Positions 48,991-61,179 are shown, counted from the first letter of the stretch. The stretch: DNA of 64,000 nucleotides from Leucophora obtusa (GCA_949987735.1 OX465295.1:81603049-81667048), one strand, 5' to 3'. A program made the numbers and translations. The notes: generated by a model from the letters alone, not told the origin.

Positions 48991-49140
48991 TAGGGAATTC
49001 AATCGATTAATCGGTATTCGATTAATAAAACAATTTTGCTCAACAACTGTTTGAATAAATTAAAATATCCAAATTTCGTTTAACGAATAATTCGAGTAAT
49101 TTAATACGATTAATCGGAATTGGTAAAAAATTACAAAAAT
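48991..49140. mobile_element. Possible hAT end, TAGGGAATTCAATCG, ATCGATTAAT repeats
   Basis: TAGGGAATTCAATCGATTAA followed by repeats of ATTCGATTAATCGG fits the style of the hAT elements above (TAGGG start, palindromic internal repeats). No matching right end or 8-bp duplication was found, so it may be truncated. Confidence 0.4.
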
Positions 49141-49432
49141 GTTTAAAAATTATATAATAATCATTAAAGAAAATTTGCTAAAATCCCAAAAGTTATTTAA
49201 AGAATTGTGAAAACTAATTTTCTGTAGGCTTTTGCCTATTCGCATTTAATACTATACTTAGGAAATCATCAGAAGACGACTTTTTAGAATTTCCAGATAT
49301 ATTTGTTAGCTTAAATTCAATGACAATTTCTTGTTTTCTTCCAGAAGCATTAAAAAGTATCTTAAATGTAAAAGAAAATAGAAAAGCAACAAAAAATTAT
49401 CACAGTTTCTTTGCTTTGCAAAATACTGCTTT

Positions 49433-50015
49433 CCCGGTGAAAAATGCTCATATACGCTCAAACATGTTCATATATGGTTTATGTATGGACACATATGAAC
49501 AAATATGGATTTTTTATGAACATATATGGATTTTATATGAACATATATGGAAGTATATGTGATTCCATATATGGAAAAAATTTCATATACAAACATATAT
49601 GGAAGCATCTGATATTTCATATATGGAAATGGCACTCATATATGGACAAATATGAAAGTATATGTTATTCAATTTATGCAAAAGGGAGTTGTATATGAAC
49701 ATATTTCGAAGAATACATTTTTCCATATATGTAAAAGGAACTCATATTTGGATAAATATGGAATTATATTTAATGCCATGAATAAAAAAAGGAACATATG
49801 TAGCGCCTAATTTGAATGTCATACATAAATTTATATCTATCGTACAACCTTATAATAAAGGACAGCAACGTTCGCATGTATTCGCATATATTTAATAAAT
49901 CTATATGTTCATATATGTCCATATATGAACATATACTTAGGTGTTACCTCATTTTTCGGATCAATACATATATGGTTGAACCATAAATGTTCATATATGG
50001 ACATTTTTCACCGGG
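49433..50015. mobile_element. CCCGGTGAAAAATG MITE with CATATATGGAC/ATATATGAAC repeats
   Basis: Exact inverted ends CCCGGTGAAAAATG and CATTTTTCACCGGG; TT on both sides. The 583-bp interior is a degenerate array of ATATATGGA and ATATGAAC units about 10-30 bases apart, which opens accidental frames (IYGFYMNIYG). No gene. Confidence 0.8.
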
Positions 50016-51371
50016 TTTTTATTTTGACATATTTAACCACAAATTATACCAGATATGAATCAGCTGATTTGGGCAATATGGCCGACCGAAAATGAGCAAA
50101 ACAAAACGCAATAATTTAAGAAAAACACAAAAGGTAAAGCACAATAATCTAAAAAGAGACAGATATATACAAAAAATATGCTATACAAAATGTATGGAGG
50201 TTTTATATTATTATCTCCCTCTTGACTTGACTTCCATGTAAACAAAACCATACGGTTCGAGAATACTTTTTTGACACCTGTCATTAGTTTCACATCTGGT
50301 ATTAATCTGTGTATTTAACAATGTCTATTTACGTATCACCATATTTTTGATTATTTTTTTACGATTTTTTTTAAATGTTGGTGTTAACCGAAAGAATTAA
50401 TAATAATTGTAAATTAATTCCCAACAAAATTTCTTCCTGCATTTACATTTGTTATATGTTCAATCAAGTTTCTATGCTCGTTGGTTCAGTGCATACGAAA
50501 GAGATAGAAATTAATGTACGAGTTGTTCTATTCTTATTTAACTGATTAAACATATTATAGAGTTTGCGCTAGTTAAACTTTTTAAAATGCAGAATTTACC
50601 GGAAAGTTCTGCGGTGTGGTTCTCTCCGAATTTGACAAAATTTTTATATGTGACAGAGGGACAAAAAATAAAAATTATGATTAAATATCATCTCATTTAT
50701 TATTAGTTTTTTGAATTAAGTGTTTGCATCCTAGTAATTAATATTAGCATTAATTACTAAAGATTTTTCTCTGAGCTGATTTACAGAAAGAAGTAAATAT
50801 TTTTATTGAAACATTGAACAGAAACAAGAGAATCACCAGACTGCCGCAGTTTCGTCTCACTCAAAGACTCGTCAGCGGTTAGTTTATGTGTCAATTGATA
50901 AAAGTAATTTTAATTGTTAATTGGTCTATATATGAAAAACTTTTTTTTGTGTATGCCATGACCGGGGATAGAAAAGACAGCCCCCTACACAGTCTATGGC
51001 TCGTAGCATCACCTCTTAATGAGATACACCACGGTCGGCACATCGATGAGTGTGTCTAATTTAAGTTTTGTCAATCACCGCCTACACAATGCATGTTTGT
51101 ACTAAAGGGCTGAACGATTCATCTTAAATGAAATTTCAAGACACATGATAGCCTACAAGCCATAACGAGTTGTGTGGTTTTACTTTTTATAACGATTGAA
51201 TCAGTACAAACAACAAAAACAAACACCATGGCAAAAAGGCATATGGATAGTGAGACGAATCACATCATGAATTGTTTAGCACGGATGACAACAGTACATT
51301 ACCACATCATATTATTGTGAACTTAAGCAATCAACACCATCGTTTTAGTGTTACTCAAAACTTATGTATAA
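50016..51371. other. Mixed low-repeat DNA, no gene recognised
   Basis: It includes a comparatively GC-richer part (50950-51110: ACCGGGGATAGAAAAGACAG, ACCACGGTCGGCACATCG). CAGCCCTTTAGT and ACCGCCTA words recur in complement near 53840-53900, hinting at an old dispersed or inverted repeat. No coding domain. Confidence 0.35.
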
Positions 51372-52275
51372 CAGTGTTACCAGTTTGGGGGATTTATCCC
51401 CAAATTGGGAATTGTATCATCAATGGGGATAAAAACTTCCGTTTGTAGAACTGGGGATTTATTGGGGATGATACGAAATTTTAGGGGATCATTTGGGGAT
51501 AAAATATATTATTGCTTTTTCATATTTTTATGAATTTAAGAATTTAATCCTGATAATTTTTTTAAAGTTATTTAAATTTAATAAGAGTTATAAGAAGCTC
51601 TTCTTAAATTAAATATATACTTTACAAGTTACTCAATTGTCAGTGCATCATCTGCTTTGTGAATGTCCGGGACTGAAGGAACGGCGACTCAGATATCTGG
51701 GGTGCAGGTTCTTCGACGACCTGGACAGTCTACGCGATGTTTCTCTGTCTGGTCTTGCGAACTTTTTAAGGGGATCGGGATGGTTCTAGATTTCTCGGGT
51801 CGTGGTATTTCTTTCCATGTGGGGAAAACTAAGGGAATCACAATGGGCCCTATGGCCTCCGAGTGAACTCGCCGTTCTGGCGGGCTCCCATTCAACCTAA
51901 CCTAACCCTACTCAATTGTCAAAAGTTTAATCCATCTGCTGAAATGCTAAAACTTTTTAATGCAGTACCATGCACAATAAAATGTCTGAAGCTGATGAAT
52001 CAGACAATTTTTATTCTTAAATATTTAGAATGAAAAATTTTGGTTCAAATTTTCTTTGCTGTTATTTAAATTTATTTGTTCTTTTTTATAATTTGTTGCA
52101 AGCACACATTTATTGAGTCTGAGTGTACAACTTACCGCAAAAAATAAACGAATATGGTATTTTCCACTAATTTTTCGAAAAAATAAACGAATTTTTACAG
52201 AAAATAAAAGTTGGGGATTTTTTTGGATGGCAAATGAAAAATTGGGGATAAGGTATGAAAAAACTGGCAACACTA
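51372..52275. mobile_element. hAT-like element CAGTGTTACCAGTTT, GGGGATTTATCCCC repeats
   Basis: The left end CAGTGTTACCAGTTT and right end AAACTGGCAACACTA are inverted. CAGTGTTGCCA is a common hAT start. The subterminal parts repeat TGGGGAT and ATCCCCA. I could not confirm an 8-bp target duplication. The element is interrupted by the retroposon at 51643-51908. Confidence 0.7.
51643..51908 (+). mobile_element. Retroposon with 13-bp target duplication and CCTAA tail
   Basis: This 266-bp, distinctly GC-richer insertion is flanked by the exact duplication TACTCAATTGTCA (51630-51642 and 51909-51921). It ends in CATTCAACCTAACCTAACCC, a short CCTAA repeat tail, as expected of target-primed reverse transcription. 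The body (GTCCGGGACTGAAGGAACGG, CAGGTTCTTCGACGACCTGG) resembles a sequence I recall as dispersed in fly genomes. No A/B-box seen and no protein domain in either strand. It could be a SINE or a 5'-truncated LINE tail. Confidence 0.78.
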
Positions 52276-52734
52276 ATTTTATGTAACCGAAATACGTACC
52301 TACTTCGTTGAAAGCTATCATGCTAATGACGGAATATTTTTATTTGTTATTCTCTTAGTTGAGAGTTTTGTTGTCATTCGTGTTATGTACGTATGAAAAG
52401 CCGATTATGATCGGCCACTGGTGGCTATGGGTGACGACCACTGATATATATATATAATGAAAAAATTAAAATAGACAAATGTCTACCCCAAAAAAATTCT
52501 TTAGTTGATCGTAATGAATATTTCAACTATTTAATATGTGAAATACTCTAATGATACCAAAAAAAAGCTCTAAAGCGGCGAATAAATTAAGGAACATTGG
52601 GTATGGTTTTTAGCATTATTATGGTTTTATTATATTATTTATTTTTAATTTTATTTTTCAATATTGTTTAATTATACCACCGATTTTTTTATATGTTTTT
52701 TTTTTGGAATGAATTTGGTAAATTTTATTTTATA
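52276..52734. other. No feature recognised
   Basis: Contains a short (TA)n at about 52444-52458 and CGATTATGATCGG, nothing else. Confidence 0.4.
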
Positions 52735-52948
52735 GAATTTCGTTTGGTTATTTTAAGGTTATCGGTATTTTAAGTTATATCGTTAAGTTATTTTAGGGTT
52801 AACAGTATTTTAATTTATTTCGTTAGGATATTTTAAGGTTAACGGTATTTTAAGTTATTTCGTTAGTGGTATTTTAGGGTTAAAAATAGTTCGTTGAAAG
52901 GGTTTCGAATCGTTAACGGTATTTTACGGTTAGTGTTTGCCAACCAAG
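52735..52948 (-). mobile_element. Minisatellite hAT fragment, inverted
   Basis: Units GGTATTTTAAGTTATTTCGT and TTATTTTAAGGTTAAC are the complement of the 4188-4824 minisatellite. TTTGCCAACCAAG at 52936-52948 corresponds to its CAGGGTTGGCA end. The other terminus is missing. Confidence 0.75.
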
Positions 52949-52949
52949 T

Positions 52950-53190
52950 TAAAAATTTAAAAAATTGCCAAAATTAAAAAAATCGTTTAAATTTAAAAAT
53001 TGTCAAAATTTGAAAAAATTATAAAAAACCGCCAAAATTTTGAAAATAGCAAAATTTATAAAAAAAAACAAAAATCGGCAAAATTAAAGAATTCGTCGAA
53101 ATTTAGAAAAAAATCATCAAAATTAAAAAAATCATCGACATTAAAAAAATCGCCAAAAAGCTTTATGAAGAACAATTCGAAAGTCGAACA
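52950..53190. repeat. Degenerate AAAATTGCCAAAATTTAAAAA tandem repeat
   Basis: Roughly 20-25-bp units (ATCGCCAAAATTAAAAAA, ATCGTCGAAATTTAGAAA) repeated about ten times. The Lys/Ser/Asn-rich frame through it is repeat-driven and not a gene. Confidence 0.7.
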
Positions 53191-53302
53191 AAAAAAAAAT
53201 TCTGTCAACAGAGTAGGTCTAAGTCGCATTGTTTGACAAAATAAGTACACAGATAATATTTTGCAACAACCAATGAAATTAAAATATATGTATGTATAAA
53301 AC

Positions 53303-53363
53303 TTAAAAATCTCTGCATTATAATTGTTTATATTAAAAACAATTACAACGCAGAGATTTTTAA
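53303..53363. repeat. Hairpin, about 26-bp arms
   Basis: TTAAAAATCTCTGCATTATA, ATTGTTT, a 7-base loop, then AAACAATTACAACGCAGAGA and TTTTTAA form a nearly perfect stem. A small foldback; no family relatives noticed. Confidence 0.75.
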
Positions 53364-55836
53364 CTTTCTTGTATTTAATAAGAATTAATATAAATTATTT
53401 TTTTTGTTTTTATAATTTATTATGCATTAACATTATTAATTTATTTTTTTACTAACTTTTCTATATAATAATATAAAAATTGTAAAACAAACATTGAAAA
53501 TAAAGAACAACTAACTAACTACTAAGTTTTTTATCTGAGTGTACTTTTATACTTTTTCGTTTTATAAAACCTACATATTATAACACAACACACCATCGCA
53601 CCATAGCATTCATTGCGATACTTAAACACTAGTTCAAAGTACGAATTGCTATGTTATGGTAGCGAACGATCATCTGTCACAACAATCACTTATTGTTTTT
53701 TTCGTTGCCATGTCTAATGCTTAAGCTGGCTTACGTTTTGATTTGTTGTCTAGTCGTAACAGGGTGCTTTGAATCGTAATGCACACACACTAGCACCATG
53801 TGATTTAATGACTACAACAAACCGATTGCACTCATGCAGCCCTTTAGTTTGTACACACAAACAAATAAAAACTAAATTCAATCATAAAAACCGCCTATAC
53901 AATAAATTTTATCGTTGAAATTCCTTCAATTACAAAAATTCTCCATTCAATTAAAAATTTGTAGCTCTTTAACTGAATAAATTTTCAATAAAATAGTGAT
54001 ACATTTGATTAGGATTTTTATTGGTATTTTTATATGTATTTGATTAAAAATTAATTTATTGGATTAAAAATTGATCAATATTGTATAAATTCCAAATAAG
54101 ACTCCAATCAGCTGTATAAAGTGGTAGTTATCATGCCAACTATAAAAAAAATATATTTCTTTATTTTTAGCTTGAATTTCATAACATTGAATTTTATTAA
54201 AATAAACCCTGCATGCAATTTTCATTCATATGATAGATTTATTTAAACTTCCTTATATGAAAAATTCTTTCACAGAAATTAGTTTTCTTCTTTTTTCTGA
54301 GGCATAAGGACTCTGTCAAACATTTTTTGAAAATTAAAAAAAATATTTTGTTTTTTTTGAAAACTAAATAAAATATATTTTATTTAAAATAATTTTTAAT
54401 TTATTTTTTGTTGAACTAAAATATTGATTTTGAATTTTTTAAACAATTAATTAATTTCAAAAATTACATTATTGGTTTACAATAATGTTTTAGAATAAAT
54501 GAATATTCAGATTTAATATGGCAAAATGAAAATCTATAACTAAATAAAATAATAAACTTAACGAAAATTGAAAAATTTTATAAAAATTAATTTAAAATAT
54601 CTGTTACTGGTATATAAACTTTTATAAAAGCAACCACATAAATAAAACAAACGAAAAGCAACAACAATATCCTGATGTTTTCCTCTTTTTTTATGAAATG
54701 CTTTTGAGCGATAGAATAAAAAAAAAATGTCAAGCAATTGCAGTTTTGAGGAATTATTTAATCTATTGCATTAATTTCTAATTGACACCTTTTAAATAAT
54801 TTAAAAAATCGTTTTAATTGAAAAAAGTATAACAATATTTGTTTGTGTGCAGTAGATAAATGTATTCTCATATTTTTATATTCTCCAATGGAATAGGAGA
54901 ATGAAAAATTTTCTTAGAATTAGAAACCCTAATATGCATGTTGTGTATTTTTAAATTTTTTGTTTGATTTAGTATTTAGATAGGATTAAGTAAAATATTT
55001 TGTTCATTCTTTATAAAAATATTGTGTAGTAACTTGTTTTTTTTTTTTCCTTTTTTAAATGGAATATTTGTGTAAAAATATTTAAGTATCAAAGGATTAT
55101 TTTGCAAAAAAAAAACGAAACTGATAATATGTGAAATTTAACAAATGCTATTTTTATAATTAAAAATACCTAATATTAGAGAAAAAAATCATAAGAGAAA
55201 TAAATTATGATTTCAAGGAATATAAGTAAATTTTAAATTTTTTATCTAAGAATTGACAAAAAAATCTGATGTAGGTAAGTATATTTTCTGCTAAGTTGTA
55301 ACAAAACAGGGTTTTTAAATTTGTTGAAAATATCGATATTTTATGTTATATACCCAATGTAAAAAGTCATTAACAGATGATGGTTTATATCACCCTACAT
55401 CCTATAACGGTAGCTTCTTTCTTTTCTTCTTACATTTCTTATTAATTTTATACGAGGATGTAGCATAAAATAGTTACAGGCCAACTTACAAAAAATCATT
55501 AAATATAATTTTTAGAAAAAATAAATTAAAAAAAAATTGTAAAAAATAGTGTTTTTTTCATTCACTGCTTTATTATTTATTTTTAAACTAATTGGGGCAT
55601 TTAAGTCAGATATCTTGCTTTTCTTTGTAACTACTCCTCTTTACTATCTTCTTTGGTTCAAATTGACCAAGAAATGGTGTTTGTTACTATCAGTGCATAA
55701 GTTGTATAATAAACAAAAAAGTGACCATAATCTAAGCCTAAGGAGCAGTTTTATGTGGGCTACTAATAACTTTTCCATTACTCAAAAATTAAAAAAAATA
55801 ATGCGGTACCAATAGCTTTGTATAAATACATTTCTA
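53364..55836. other. AT-rich DNA, no gene recognised
   Basis: A TATCTGAGTGTACTTTTATA stretch near 53530 may be the end of a TACACTCA element. CCCAATGTAAAAAGTCATTA at about 55352 starts a decayed CCCAGTGTAGAAA-like fragment (to about 55540). The frame at 55549-55815 has no domain. The remainder shows nothing I can support. Confidence 0.35.
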
Positions 55837-56085
55837 CACCCAGAAAACAGATTCAGTACTGATAACCCCATTTGTAGTCAATCGCATGGTTCAGTTGTGA
55901 TGGCCGAATTTTTCAGTTGTGGCAACAGGAAACTAGTTGAGACAAGATTAATTTTACTGTGACAACGGAATTTCACTTGTATGAAGAATAATTCGGTAGC
56001 CGCAAACGAAAAATTCATTTGATGCAACTGAACCATTCGATTGGCAACAAATGGAGTTGTCGGCACCGAATCTGTTTTCTGGGTG
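55837..56085. mobile_element. CACCCAGAAAACAGATTC MITE, 249 bp, TA target
   Basis: The ends CACCCAGAAAACAGATTC and GAATCTGTTTTCTGGGTG are exact inverted repeats, extended by ACTGATAACC-like and GTTGTCGGCACC parts, and flanked by TA (55835-55836 and 56086-56087). The interior repeats CAGTTGTG and ACAACTGA words. A truncated copy lies at 61180-61350. Confidence 0.9.
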
Positions 56086-56348
56086 TAGTAAAACTAGTAA
56101 CAGTGAAAAAATATTGAATAATTTGTCAAAATATTTAAAAGTACTCTAACAAAAAACTGACAAAAAAAAATCGCGGAGTGCAAACTTTAATGCGTATCTC
56201 AAGAGTCAATTAATTTAATAACGACTTACATGAAAACGTGTTCAATTTTAACGTTTGTTAAACAAAAAAAAAAAACATATTAATAGTTTTTGCTGGAAGA
56301 AATTCTCAAGAAAAAACTACTCAAATTTCTCCTCAAATTTTTTACTAC

Positions 56349-56890
56349 ACCTTTTGCAATTGTAATTTAGAAAATATCAATTGAAATTCAGAAAATATCA
56401 ATTGAAATTCAGAATTTCCATTTGAAATTCAGAAAACATCAATTGAAATTCAGAATTTCCATTTGAAATTCAGAATTTCTATTTGAAATTCAGAAAACAT
56501 TAATTGAAATTCCGATTTTCCATTTGAAATTCAGAAAATATCAATTGAAATTCAGAAAATACCATTTGAAATTTAGAAAATATCAATTGAAATTCAGCAA
56601 ATATCATTTGAAATTCAGAAAATATCATTTGAAATTCAGAAAAAATCAATTATTATTCAGAAAACATTAATTGAAATTTAGAAAATATCAATTGAAATTC
56701 AGAAAATATCAATTGAAATTCAGAAATCGTCATTTAAAATTCAGAAAATATCAATTGAAATTCAGAAACCGTCATTTGAAATTCAGAAAATATCAATTGA
56801 AATTCAGAAAATATCATTTGAAATTCAGAAAATATCATGTTCAGAAAACATCAATTGAAATTCAGAAAATATCAATTGAAATTCAGAAAT
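56349..56890. repeat. 21-bp tandem repeat, ATTGAAATTCAGAAAATATC
   Basis: About 25 units with variants (ATTTGAAATTCAGAATTTCC, AATCGTCATTTAAAATTCAG). Because 21 is divisible by 3, a repetitive heptapeptide frame (LKFRKYQ) stays open from 56671. This is a by-product and not a gene. The array ends abruptly in the transposon fragment at 56886. Confidence 0.92.
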
Positions 56891-57016
56891 CGATATCTTT
56901 CCATCATGAAATGGCAAACCTTACTGAAGAGAAATGTCAAAAGAGCGGCAAGAAATATGGCGTCGTTTGCTGTCCCTGTCTTTCTACTTTTGTAGCGTCC
57001 CTGTTGGACAACCCTT
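56886..57016 (-). mobile_element. Terminal fragment of the AAGGGTTGT Tc1/mariner element
   Basis: It is nearly identical, in complement, to 19918-20040 (TTTCCATCATGAAATGGCAA, GGCGTCGTTTGCTGTCCCTG, ending ACAACCCTT). Only the left terminus and the first codons of the element are present, fused directly to the 21-bp array. Confidence 0.9.
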
Positions 57017-57131
57017 TATTTTCACAGGTGCCTAAAAAGCAATTTCTCATCGCTTTTGTTATATATGCATATATATTTTTAAAAATTGAAAAATTAAAAA
57101 AAATATTCAATTTAAACAAATTAGTTATGTG

Positions 57132-58797
57132 CTGGTATCTTATCTCCAATGCTTAGTTTACTTTAATCATTGATTTAGAAATCATTGATTAGCCCTTAAA
57201 CTTACTTAAAATAATATCGGTAACTTACAAAAATTTAATCAATGATTTGTTAATTTTAGATATTTTCATTTGACAATACGAATAAGAAATAAAAGAAAAT
57301 AAAAAAAGTTTGGAAACTCGCGAAATAAGAGTTTTTTATTGAATTTTTCGCATGATACGGGGTCTAAAATTATAAAATAGATGCCCAAATTGTTGTTTTA
57401 AAAATCATCAATCGCTAAATGCCTCAAATAAGAAGTGTCTTTTTGCATGCTACATGCATATCTTAATTTTTTTCATTGGGTAAGTGTGTATAATTATAAA
57501 TTTTTTTTAGTCCAGGAAGGTGTTTAATAAAAATATTTATGAAGGACAAGATGACTTTTGATGTTTTTGATACATTCAATACAAATTTTAAAGTCAGAAT
57601 TTATTAGAAAACTAGGTTCAAAGGAAAAATAAAATAACTATGCCCCTATATTATTTGTTATTCGTTTAGGTAAATATATCTGATCAAATTTAATATACAC
57701 ATACAGTGACATCTCCCAAAGCAGTAAATTTTTACAAACCGCGAAACTTAAACGCTTGATTTTCTTGATTCTATTTTTAAGATATCTTCCAACAATTTTG
57801 TGTAAAAAGCAAAAATCTTCTAAAGAGTCATATCTGTGAAAATTTGTGTTAATTGAAAAAATTAGGATTTTCTAATTTTGTGGAAAATAAAAGATATGAA
57901 TCCAAAAATATTCCTCGGAGGAAAAAATATACGGCGTACATAAAAATTGTACTGCAGGAAATATATTTAACTGGTCTAAACAACTACCATAGAATCTAAG
58001 CAGTATGCATAAATCTTAACCTCTGTTAACTGACTCTGTCCGACATTTCAACAATTTTTAATAGAATGTGGTAGATTAAGTTTTATGGTTAAATTTTATT
58101 AAATATTAAAAATTGGTTCAATAAATAAGCAAAATAAGAAAAAATTTAATAAAAAACTATACTCATTAACTGCAATTTAAGATATTGCAGGAGCACGTGA
58201 AGTATGTCTTATATCTTTATATAGCTTATAATTTTCCAGAAAATTCGAAAATTTAAATTATTTGTTATTAAAAACGGCATCATTAAAAAAATTATTGTGA
58301 GACACCTTAAACACAGTTTTTGGTTAAATTTTCCTTCCACGAATCATGGTTTATTTGTGCTAAATAAAGATCAAAATTATGACCGATTCTAACAAACAAT
58401 TCGTACAGAATCCAATATTATGTCATATTATTAAAATTTCCCCCAAATATTTTCTTGATTCCAATTGGTATTTTTAGAGAAGATATATGTGCAAGTTACT
58501 AAAGATGTTCATTATTTAGATGGAAAATAAAGATGTTGTACGGTGTTTATTTACAAATTAATCGGCCTACGTATATCTTTTTAAAAAGTTACCAACATTA
58601 GAAAAAAATGTTAATACTAACATGAATTGTAGGGTGGAAAATCTACGTTTAAGGTCTTAATCACAGAAATTTCTGTAATTAAATTTAAGCAATGTTTAGA
58701 GTAAAATCAGAGATTAAAATTTGATGAGTTACTGTAATTAAGTCCTAAACAATGATTTTCTTATTAATCATTGTTTAATATCACATAAGATACCAGG
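57132..58797. mobile_element. CTGGTATCTTAT element, about 1.67 kb
   Basis: The ends CTGGTATCTTAT (57132) and ATAAGATACCAG (ending 58797) are inverted. Subterminal AATCATTGATT and AATGATTAAT words repeat in both orientations. The interior is AT-rich with no open frame. A DNA-element origin is inferred from the ends only. Confidence 0.6.
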
Positions 58798-58799
58798 CC

Positions 58800-59140
58800 T
58801 ATAAATACTAAAAAAATTAATAAAAAAAAATTAAATTAAAAAAAAAAAAATATTGGTTCCGCCGGGAATCAAACCCGCGGTCATCTGTTTGGAAAAACCC
58901 AGTGATACCAAAATCACTTTTTAGGATGACCTTTAGAGCAATTGTGCTTTAGGAACAATACTTAAGTGATTTAATGGTAGTTGTTTAGAAGTAATTCTAA
59001 AAAGGCTGTAAAAATACGAAAAAAAAGTGATTTTTTGAAGTTGTTCAGAATTACTTCTAAAAAAGCAGTAAAAATACACTTGTTTAGTGATGAAAGAAGT
59101 AGTTTTTAAAGCATTACTTCTAATTTTTTTTTTTGCTGGG
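58800..59140 (-). mobile_element. CCCAGCAAAA/AAGTAAT element, copy 2 (no ACTT expansion)
   Basis: Read on the minus strand it starts CCCAGCAAAAAAAAAAATTA, then AGAAGTAATGC, ACTTCTTTCATC and GTATTTTTACTGC, and reaches a tRNA-like end at 58853-58911. At the position of the (ACTT)n expansion it has only AATTACTTCTAAAC. Confidence 0.8.
58853..58911 (-). ncRNA. tRNA-like 3' module, copy 2
   Basis: Minus strand: TTGGTATCACTGGGTTTTTC, then CCAAACAGATG, then ACCGCGGGTTTGATTCCCGG with a strong T-arm, then CGGAACCAA. TTGGT and ACCAA can pair, suggesting a remnant acceptor stem. A long T run follows, as in a Pol III terminator. Confidence 0.55.
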
Positions 59141-59229
59141 TAAATAGTATTCTGTGTTAAAGAGTTCCTAAAACACACTACAGTTGCTTTTTAAATTTTG
59201 TTTAATTATTTTTAAAATTTTGAATTATT

Positions 59230-60130
59230 TTGCAACATTGGAGTTGCCACTTATTTACTAACTTCTGGTTAACCACTTATTCTTTTACTATTGACAACCA
59301 TACTGGTGACTTATTATTCTCAGTTTTTATATAAGCGAGAGGGTAATACCCACCTCTGAACTCTGGGACATCACAAGCAAAAGTAGAGTTTGCTAAAAAC
59401 CGAAAAATTTGAAAACCGCGGTTTCGGTTTTTCAAAATTATAAAAATTATAAAAACCGCGGTTTCGGTTATTTTTCATTTTTCTTGTGATATTAATAGAA
59501 TTGTTTTAAAATAATTTAATATGTAGGAAAATTAAATATTTTAATACATTCAAGATATTTATTAAAATTTTATTGAATTTCTCGCTCGAATAAAGGCAAT
59601 AACGCCATTTCCGGGAAAAAAACGCGAAAATCATTGTAAATTAAAATTATTTATTCTTTTTTCTGCAAATAAAGAGTTTAAATTTGAAATTTAGCAATTT
59701 GTTTAATACAATATAAAGTTAAAATTTTATACAATAAATTTCGCGGACTACAAAATAAAATTTTGTGAAAATAAGTGACAATCTGAACTCAATACGTGAA
59801 ACTCAATATCTATTAAATTACATGACTTTTGGTGCAATTTTTTTCTAAAATTATATATACAATTTTGTAAAATATGGGCTGAGAATTTTGTAAAATAGGA
59901 GCTGAGCCCTTTTCGAAATTCAAGACTCAATAATATGTAACTTAATTATTTTAATTGTTTTAGGTATTTATTAAAAACCGACTTATTTTCGTCGGCTTTC
60001 GGTTTCGATTAAAACCGAACAGCAAACTCTAGGCAAAAGTAATTAAGCAAGTTAATAGCGTGGTAACTAATGAAACCCTTTGTGTGCTACTTGCTCGCCT
60101 AATTACTTGGTTATACCTCTTTTTGCTGGG
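59230..60130 (-). mobile_element. CCCAGCAAAA-family element split by a hAT element
   Basis: 59230-59383 and 60032-60130 together match 3028-3300 (read on the minus strand: CCAGCAAAAAGAGGTA, AGTAATTAGGCGAGCAAGTA, GCACACAAAGGGTT). The break coincides exactly with the 8-bp duplication of the hAT insertion. Confidence 0.65.
59384..60031. mobile_element. hAT-type element TAGAGTTTGCT, AACCGCGGTTTCGG repeats
   Basis: The ends TAGAGTTTGCT and AGCAAACTCTA are perfect inverted repeats flanked by AGCAAAAG (59376-59383) and GGCAAAAG (60032-60039), 7 of 8 bases alike. The left subterminal part has AAACCGCGGTTTCGGTTTTT repeats; the right has TCGGTTTCGATTAAAACCGA. 648 bp, no transposase. Confidence 0.87.
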
Positions 60131-61179
60131 ATAGTCCTAACCCGCCCTTATTGGAAATGCAATAGCTCTCGCCCAATTCCGCCCATATTTGACTCATTGT
60201 TTAAAGATGTTATTTTGTAAATGTACAATATACAAAGTACTCGGGTAACATGATTCGAGCAAGAGCATTTTTTTATATTGGGCTGTATGTACGGTGAAAA
60301 ACCTCCTATTCGGCCCATAATTCATATACATACACATAAATATATTTAAAAATTTGGCGAACAATTTTAGTCGAATGTGTTCTACAGAAGCCAAATAAAA
60401 TCACTAAGAAATAACTTCTATGTCATCTATGGCTTAAGATTCAAGGGTAAGCGAAGTCAAACTTACTTTATAAATAATGGAAGTATTACTTACTATTATT
60501 TTTTATTTCTACCAATAGTTTAGAACTTTTTTATGTAATTTGGTTTATATCCATTAGATCCTGATTCTCTATCTATTCCAGATCGCTATGGTTAGTTTAG
60601 TAAAAATATTCATTATCGAAATTTAGTAAAAATTCATCATATTCTACTTTTCTGTTAAATATGATTTATATTAAGTTTATTTTGAAAACCATGAATTTTT
60701 ACAGCTACTAACTGAAGTCTTCTCCGTTCGTAAATACTGAATTTTCTTTAATATAAATATTCATTTCATGTTCATTTCTTCGCAAATAAGTGACCATTAT
60801 TTTTCTTGTTGTTGTTGTTGTTGTTGTTATTCTTGTCCTTGGTTATTTAATATTCGGCTTATTATATGAGTTCTTTTTTAGTATAGTAGCAGTCTGTTGG
60901 CATTAAGAAGTGAACGAATATTTGTATTTGCACGACGTTTTTTTTTTATTAAATTGCTTAAAGCAACGTATATAAATATTTTGGTATTAAATGAATGAAT
61001 ATAATTTGAGAATTTCGTAATTGAGCTAAAAATAGCATAGTACCTACTAGACAAAATCTTTTAACATTTTTACATTTATATTTCAGCGTAAGTATTTAAA
61101 AAATCATCATTGTAGAAAATCTTGAACCAAATCAAGTAAATTTGTTTAAAATTTACACACACAGTTAACTTAATATTTA
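60131..61179. other. Low-repeat DNA with a (GTT)n microsatellite at 60808-60829
   Basis: About seven GTT units. Otherwise AT-rich, with no gene or element recognised. Confidence 0.45.

Noticed and set aside
51663..51895. Overlapping frames on both strands in the GC-richer block as a gene
   Set aside because: The block is a retroposon bounded by a 13-bp duplication. Frames are short, antiparallel and without a domain.
56671..57156. 161-codon frame with LKFRKYQ heptads, candidate repeat protein
   Set aside because: The heptad results from a 21-bp non-coding array, and the second half is a transposon terminus read in the wrong frame.
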